Assembly: GCA_947493745.1 (NCBI GenBank)
Contig: CANLSM010000023.1
Coordinates: 1-56,196 of the forward strand
Source: an uncultured Paracoccaceae bacterium
Lineage (GTDB): Bacteria > Pseudomonadota > Alphaproteobacteria > Rhodobacterales > Rhodobacteraceae
Length of the DNA: 56,196 bases
Reading direction: 5' to 3'
Shown here: piece by piece, positions 52,874-56,196 of the stretch
Position numbering within the stretch: position 1 is the first letter of the stretch
How the letters are laid out: every line of letters begins with the position of its first letter
The notes under the pieces: model-generated
Told to the model about the DNA's origin: nothing
The model's input: only the letters and a program-made list of their open reading frames with translations
The model's database searches: none
Program-made: the position numbers and the translations under genes

Positions 52874-55081
52874 ATGTCTGATGTGGGAATACTTGTAGAG
52901 CGTTCGGTTTTTGGAAACGAGAGGATTTCTGAGAACATCTTTGGTGGAAACTATATTAACAACTATGACACAAGCGATGGAACGTTTTCTGAGAAGGGCT
53001 TGGATCTGGGCTTGTCTATTGTCAGATTCCCAGGCGGTTCGAATGTCGAGAGTCTCTTTGATGTTTCGAATCCAGATGCGGATATGGCGCTCGGCCAGTC
53101 CATAACGCCACTGTCTGACTTTCTGTCGATGTGCGAAATCAACGGCTTCAAGCCGGTAATTCAGATACCGACAAAACGTTATGTGGATGACATCCATGCT
53201 GGTATCCGAGAGGTCTCAGGATTCATTGATCAACTAACTTCAGGTGCCTTTGGGAATGTCGAAGTCTTCATGTTTGAGATCGGCAACGAGTACAATTTTT
53301 CAGCCGAAGCATTTGGGCAGGCAGGAATCACGGCAGAGGAGTATGGAGAAGTAGCTAGTGCGCTTGCGGCAGCAGTAAAGGAGGCATCGAAATATGATGT
53401 GCCAATTGCTGTTCAAACCGGATTCACGGAAGAAGATAATCAACAGATAGTGGAGTTTTTTGACACAGCAGAGGAGCGCGACGCTGTGGATGTGGTTGTA
53501 TTTCACGCTTATCCTTGGCGGCAAGGCACGGTTGAGTCCCTTTTTGATAGCAAAGCCGAACTGGCAGAGACTTGGGAGTCTCGAGGTATCGCTTCCGAGG
53601 TTTTTCTTTCTGAATGGAATGTTCGTAGTCTAAGAGACTACGATCCAGTGCTTATGGACTACGGGTTGGCTCAGGCATCGACGCTGGTTGATATAGTAGC
53701 GGAGATCGCCAAGAAAGGAGTAGATTACGCTACTGCTTGGGCCGTCCAGCAGAACAATCGGACTAACCTAGCTCGTCAAGAGGGTAACACAGATGGTCTC
53801 AGGGTTGCTGGCGAGGCATTCCGAATGATGAGCGAGACCTTGATTGGAACGGAGTTGATTGTTGACGTTGCGCTGGACACGAGCGAAGGCGAATTTCTCA
53901 TACATGGATTCGAGGATGATGCGAAGTATGTCTTCTTTGTTTCAGCGAGGGAGATCAACGATGAAGAAGATGCAGTGTCTGTGCAGCTTGATCTGTCGCA
54001 ATTAGATGATGGCATTAGCTATGGGTGGAGTGAGAGGTTATCTGCGGCTGGTAATATCATGCTCCCGTACGCTCAAGCTCTAATTTCTACTGAAGTTGTT
54101 CCGAGTTCGGAATACCTTTCTGGCAACGTCAGCTTGGAATTCGGCTCCGACTTCGAAGTTCATCGCTTGGTTCTGGTGAAGGAAGCGCCTGGAGAGAGTC
54201 AGCTTCTTCTAAAGGGGGATGACGAAGCCAATCTGATGATTGGTGGAAGTGGGGCTGATACCTTTGAGACGGGCGGCGGCAATGATGAGGTGATCTCTAA
54301 TGGTGGCGACGACTATGTTGTCCTTGGGGATGGTAACGACATTGCCTTAGCAGGTTCCGGTGATGATAGGGTCGATGGTCAGAGTGGTAACGATCTGCTT
54401 CGCGGTGGCGCAGGCAATGATCAAGTTTTTGGTGGCTTTGGTGATGATATCCTTGTCGGAGGAGACGGCAATGACCTGCTAGATTCGTCATTTGGATTTG
54501 ATCGGCTCAATGGTGGTGCAGGGCAAGATACCATTTACGCTGGTGACGCAGGAGATCATGTGATTGCTGGCAGTGGTGATGACTTTGTCTTCGGAGAGGC
54601 GGGGAACGATGTCATCTTTGGTATGAACGGAAATGATCATATTGAAGGTGGGGCAGGATCAGATCTGCTCGCAGGGCAAGACGGAAATGACAGCCTGCTT
54701 GGAGGTGGATTGGCAGACGCTTTGTTCGGCGGTGCTGGAGATGACTTCATATGGGGTGGTGGCGGGGCTGACAGGCTAAATGGTGGGCCCGGTGCCGATA
54801 TCTTCTGGCATAGTGGAGCTGAAGGCGACGGGCAGGACTGGATTCAGGATTTCGACGAAAGCGAAGGAGATCGACTCGTTGTAGATGGAGATTTTTATTC
54901 TGCCGACGAGTTTACAATTGAAGAGAGGTTCATCTCTGGTGCTGGCTCGGATGAGATCGCCGAACTGCTGGTATATGTGGCGGATTCTGAGCAATATTTG
55001 TTCGTCTTGGTAGACGGTGCGAGGAACGATCAAATCGAACTTCAATTCGGTAGTGAAATCGGGTTCTTTGACATTCTGTGA
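52874..55081 (+). CDS. Secreted clan-A-type glycoside hydrolase with RTX calcium-binding repeats
   Basis: A 735-residue protein with no Sec signal. Residues 1-320 look like a TIM-barrel glycosidase: VRFPGGSNVESL, acid/base E139 in EIGNEYNF, VVFHAYPW, and nucleophile E247 in FLSEWNV, with spacing fitting clan GH-A (GH39/51/79-like). A beta-sandwich region (about 325-445) follows. Residues 457-645 are 21 consecutive RTX nonapeptides. The end (EIGFFDIL) is a type I secretion-like tail. GGAG lies 7 bases before the ATG. No type I exporter is in the window. Base use is AT-rich. The substrate is unknown. Confidence 0.85.
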   Translation: MSDVGILVERSVFGNERISENIFGGNYINNYDTSDGTFSEKGLDLGLSIVRFPGGSNVESLFDVSNPDADMALGQSITPLSDFLSMCEINGFKPVIQIPTKRYVDDIHAGIREVSGFIDQLTSGAFGNVEVFMFEIGNEYNFSAEAFGQAGITAEEYGEVASALAAAVKEASKYDVPIAVQTGFTEEDNQQIVEFFDTAEERDAVDVVVFHAYPWRQGTVESLFDSKAELAETWESRGIASEVFLSEWNVRSLRDYDPVLMDYGLAQASTLVDIVAEIAKKGVDYATAWAVQQNNRTNLARQEGNTDGLRVAGEAFRMMSETLIGTELIVDVALDTSEGEFLIHGFEDDAKYVFFVSAREINDEEDAVSVQLDLSQLDDGISYGWSERLSAAGNIMLPYAQALISTEVVPSSEYLSGNVSLEFGSDFEVHRLVLVKEAPGESQLLLKGDDEANLMIGGSGADTFETGGGNDEVISNGGDDYVVLGDGNDIALAGSGDDRVDGQSGNDLLRGGAGNDQVFGGFGDDILVGGDGNDLLDSSFGFDRLNGGAGQDTIYAGDAGDHVIAGSGDDFVFGEAGNDVIFGMNGNDHIEGGAGSDLLAGQDGNDSLLGGGLADALFGGAGDDFIWGGGGADRLNGGPGADIFWHSGAEGDGQDWIQDFDESEGDRLVVDGDFYSADEFTIEERFISGAGSDEIAELLVYVADSEQYLFVLVDGARNDQIELQFGSEIGFFDIL
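54242..54808 (+). repeat. RTX nonapeptide-coding repeat array
   Basis: Twenty-one consecutive 27-base units encode nonapeptides of the GGxGxDxxx type, the calcium-binding parallel beta-roll of type I-secreted proteins. DNA identity between units is limited, so the array is old or under protein-level selection. Confidence 0.9.
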
Positions 55082-55185
55082 CACTCCCAGTTCCGAACGG
55101 TGGTGCTTCCTTGCCCCTAACCCCCTAGCCAAACCCCTCCCACCAGCCTATCCTGAACTCCGGGTCTCAACGCAGGTATCATCCG

Positions 55186-55678
55186 ATGCCCCTGAAGACC
55201 TATATCCAACGAGCGGAAGCCAATGGCTGGCGGGTGTCGCAGTTCTCGGGGGTGCAACTGCACCTGCGCTGCGACCATGTGGGCTGTCCGTCACACCACC
55301 TGATTGACCTCGACCAACTGGGAGATCCTCCCGAGCGCTGCCCGCTGCCGCACAAGAGCGAGTACGGCCTGCAGGCGATCAGCACGTATGAAAGCTTCAC
55401 GAGCCTGCTGCGACGGCGTCGGCATGCGCTGGCGCTGAGCCAGGAGCAGCTCTGCCGGGCAGGGGGCTTTGCCGATGGCCACATCAACAAGCTGGAGGCT
55501 GGTGACAGGCTACCACCCCGATCCCAACAAGCGGGTGCGGGCGGCCGACTATGCCGATGCGCTGCAATATCTCTGCCTGGGCGCAGGGCTTGGCGTGGTC
55601 ACGCTGACCGGCAAGGATGAGCTGGCGAAGAAGGTGCCAAGGCGCAAGCGCAGGTTCTCGCTCAGGCGGAGGGGGTGA
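55186..55678 (+). pseudogene. Frameshifted XRE-type helix-turn-helix protein
   Basis: The first frame encodes MPLKTYIQRAEANGWRVS, a cysteine-histidine region (LRCDHVGCPSHH), and a helix-turn-helix start (LRRRRHALALSQEQLCRAGG, then HINKLEAGDR). Near 55,505-55,518 the sense passes to the +1 frame, which continues YHPDPNKRVRAADYADALQYL and ends in a Lys/Arg-rich tail (KKVPRRKRRFSLRRR). A one-base insertion or deletion, or a sequencing error, explains it. GC-rich codon use matches the phage genes left of the cargo. Confidence 0.7.
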
Positions 55679-56196
55679 GGGGGGAGCGCAAAGTAGGACT
55701 GAGATTGCACAGAAATTTACGCCTGTTACACTCCTTCACTCGCTAGGTTAATGAATTGGAATATACTGACCGGCACTGGAGCCAGTTATTCGGCTGGACT
55801 CTATCAGTGTAACGAAAACCTAGTCAGCTGTAAGTCTATCCGGGCTGCAAATCTGGCCTGCTACCTTTCTTTCGCTTGGATAGATCTCATTGTACCAACG
55901 ATGCCATTCCAAATTCACGTAGCAGCCCCTTTGCTGCCTCGACGATACACAAAACGCATTTTCCTTTGCGGCGGCCACGCAGGTTGCTGCAGGAAGGCAA
56001 TGATCGATCTCCTGTTGAGAAAAATCAATTACTACATTGGGGTCGGTTTCAGTCTGAGTTCTTATCAAACCGTTGTAGCTCACTAGGCCGCTAGGACCTC
56101 CATTTAGCCTTAAGACTCTACTGTCCGTTGTCAGGGTTTTTGGAACCAATGGCGGCTTAAACTAAGAGAGAGTTTGGCTCATCTTGTTGGTTTGAT
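55679..56196. other. AT-richer end segment without a firm gene
   Basis: About 520 bases to the window edge. The best candidate is a leftward frame from a TTG at 56149 to 55820 (109 residues, with QEIDHCLPAATCVAAAKEN). It lacks a good ribosome site and known homology, so I do not call it. Confidence 0.3.

Larger units (their letters stand above)
45717..56196. mobile_element. Integrated phage-like element, right end outside the window
   Basis: A tyrosine integrase marks the left boundary, followed by a leftward operon of small phage-type genes whose ends overlap by a few bases. Homologous-recombination genes (recT and a nuclease remnant) sit at its upstream end. AT-rich cargo occupies about 50.45-55.08 kb, then GC-rich phage sequence with an XRE-type gene resumes. 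No structural, packaging or lysis genes are in view, so whether it is a complete prophage, a remnant or an integrative island cannot be told. No tRNA gene was found at the left edge. Confidence 0.75.

Noticed and set aside
54242-54808. Tandem repeats resembling a repeat array or CRISPR
   Set aside because: Units are contiguous 27-mers in frame within a gene and encode RTX nonapeptides; there are no spacers.

Overview
The window reads as the chromosome of a high-GC alphaproteobacterium, most likely a member of the Rhodobacteraceae. The basis is the gene content: iolB, a purine-type BMP transporter fused into an xdhABC operon, Tat-exported TRAP binding proteins, meaB, hrpB, a PCu(A)C protein and an entericidin. 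Protein sequence style and codon use agree with this. From about 45.7 kb to the right edge the host chromosome gives way to an integrated phage-like element.

Bases 1-12.3 kb: iolB (inositol catabolism) converges on a chemoreceptor without a sensor domain. Next comes a leftward, tightly overlapping block xdhA-xdhB-xdhC-ATPase-permease-permease-binding protein. It should import purines or nucleosides and oxidise hypoxanthine/xanthine. A RutR-like palindrome lies 26 bases before xdhA.

Bases 12-24.7 kb: mostly housekeeping and envelope genes. They include dnaE, a poly-glycine surface lipoprotein with a TTG start, a YARHG protein, a copper pair (PCu(A)C plus a DUF2946-like protein), rpmB with its terminator, two unknown lipoproteins, meaB, a DUF3108 protein and hrpB.

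Bases 24.8-37.3 kb: a pair of TRAP-type binding proteins (one without the ligand residues), a GGDEF-EAL protein, glutamate dehydrogenase, a 3-hydroxyisobutyrate dehydrogenase-like enzyme, pirin, a 39-residue entericidin, an enolase-superfamily enzyme, a zinc alcohol dehydrogenase and a drug exporter.

Bases 37.4-45.5 kb: an unusual translationally coupled pair. A FAD oxidoreductase joined to an acetoacetate-decarboxylase-like domain is followed by a zinc-ribbon/nucleotide-cyclase/ATPase protein. RidA and a divergent DUF2306/LytTR membrane pair follow.

Bases 45.7-56.2 kb: the integrated element. A tyrosine integrase and a leftward early operon (C2H2 zinc-finger protein, ASCH protein, DUF1364 protein, RecT, and a beheaded RecE/Cas4-type nuclease) are GC-rich. 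They are interrupted at about 50.45-55.08 kb by markedly AT-rich cargo. The cargo holds a CtrA-like regulator with a dead receiver, a stand-alone response regulator, CtrA-box-like sites, and a 735-residue RTX-repeat glycosidase. GC-rich phage sequence resumes with a frameshifted XRE-type gene. The right end of the element is outside the window.
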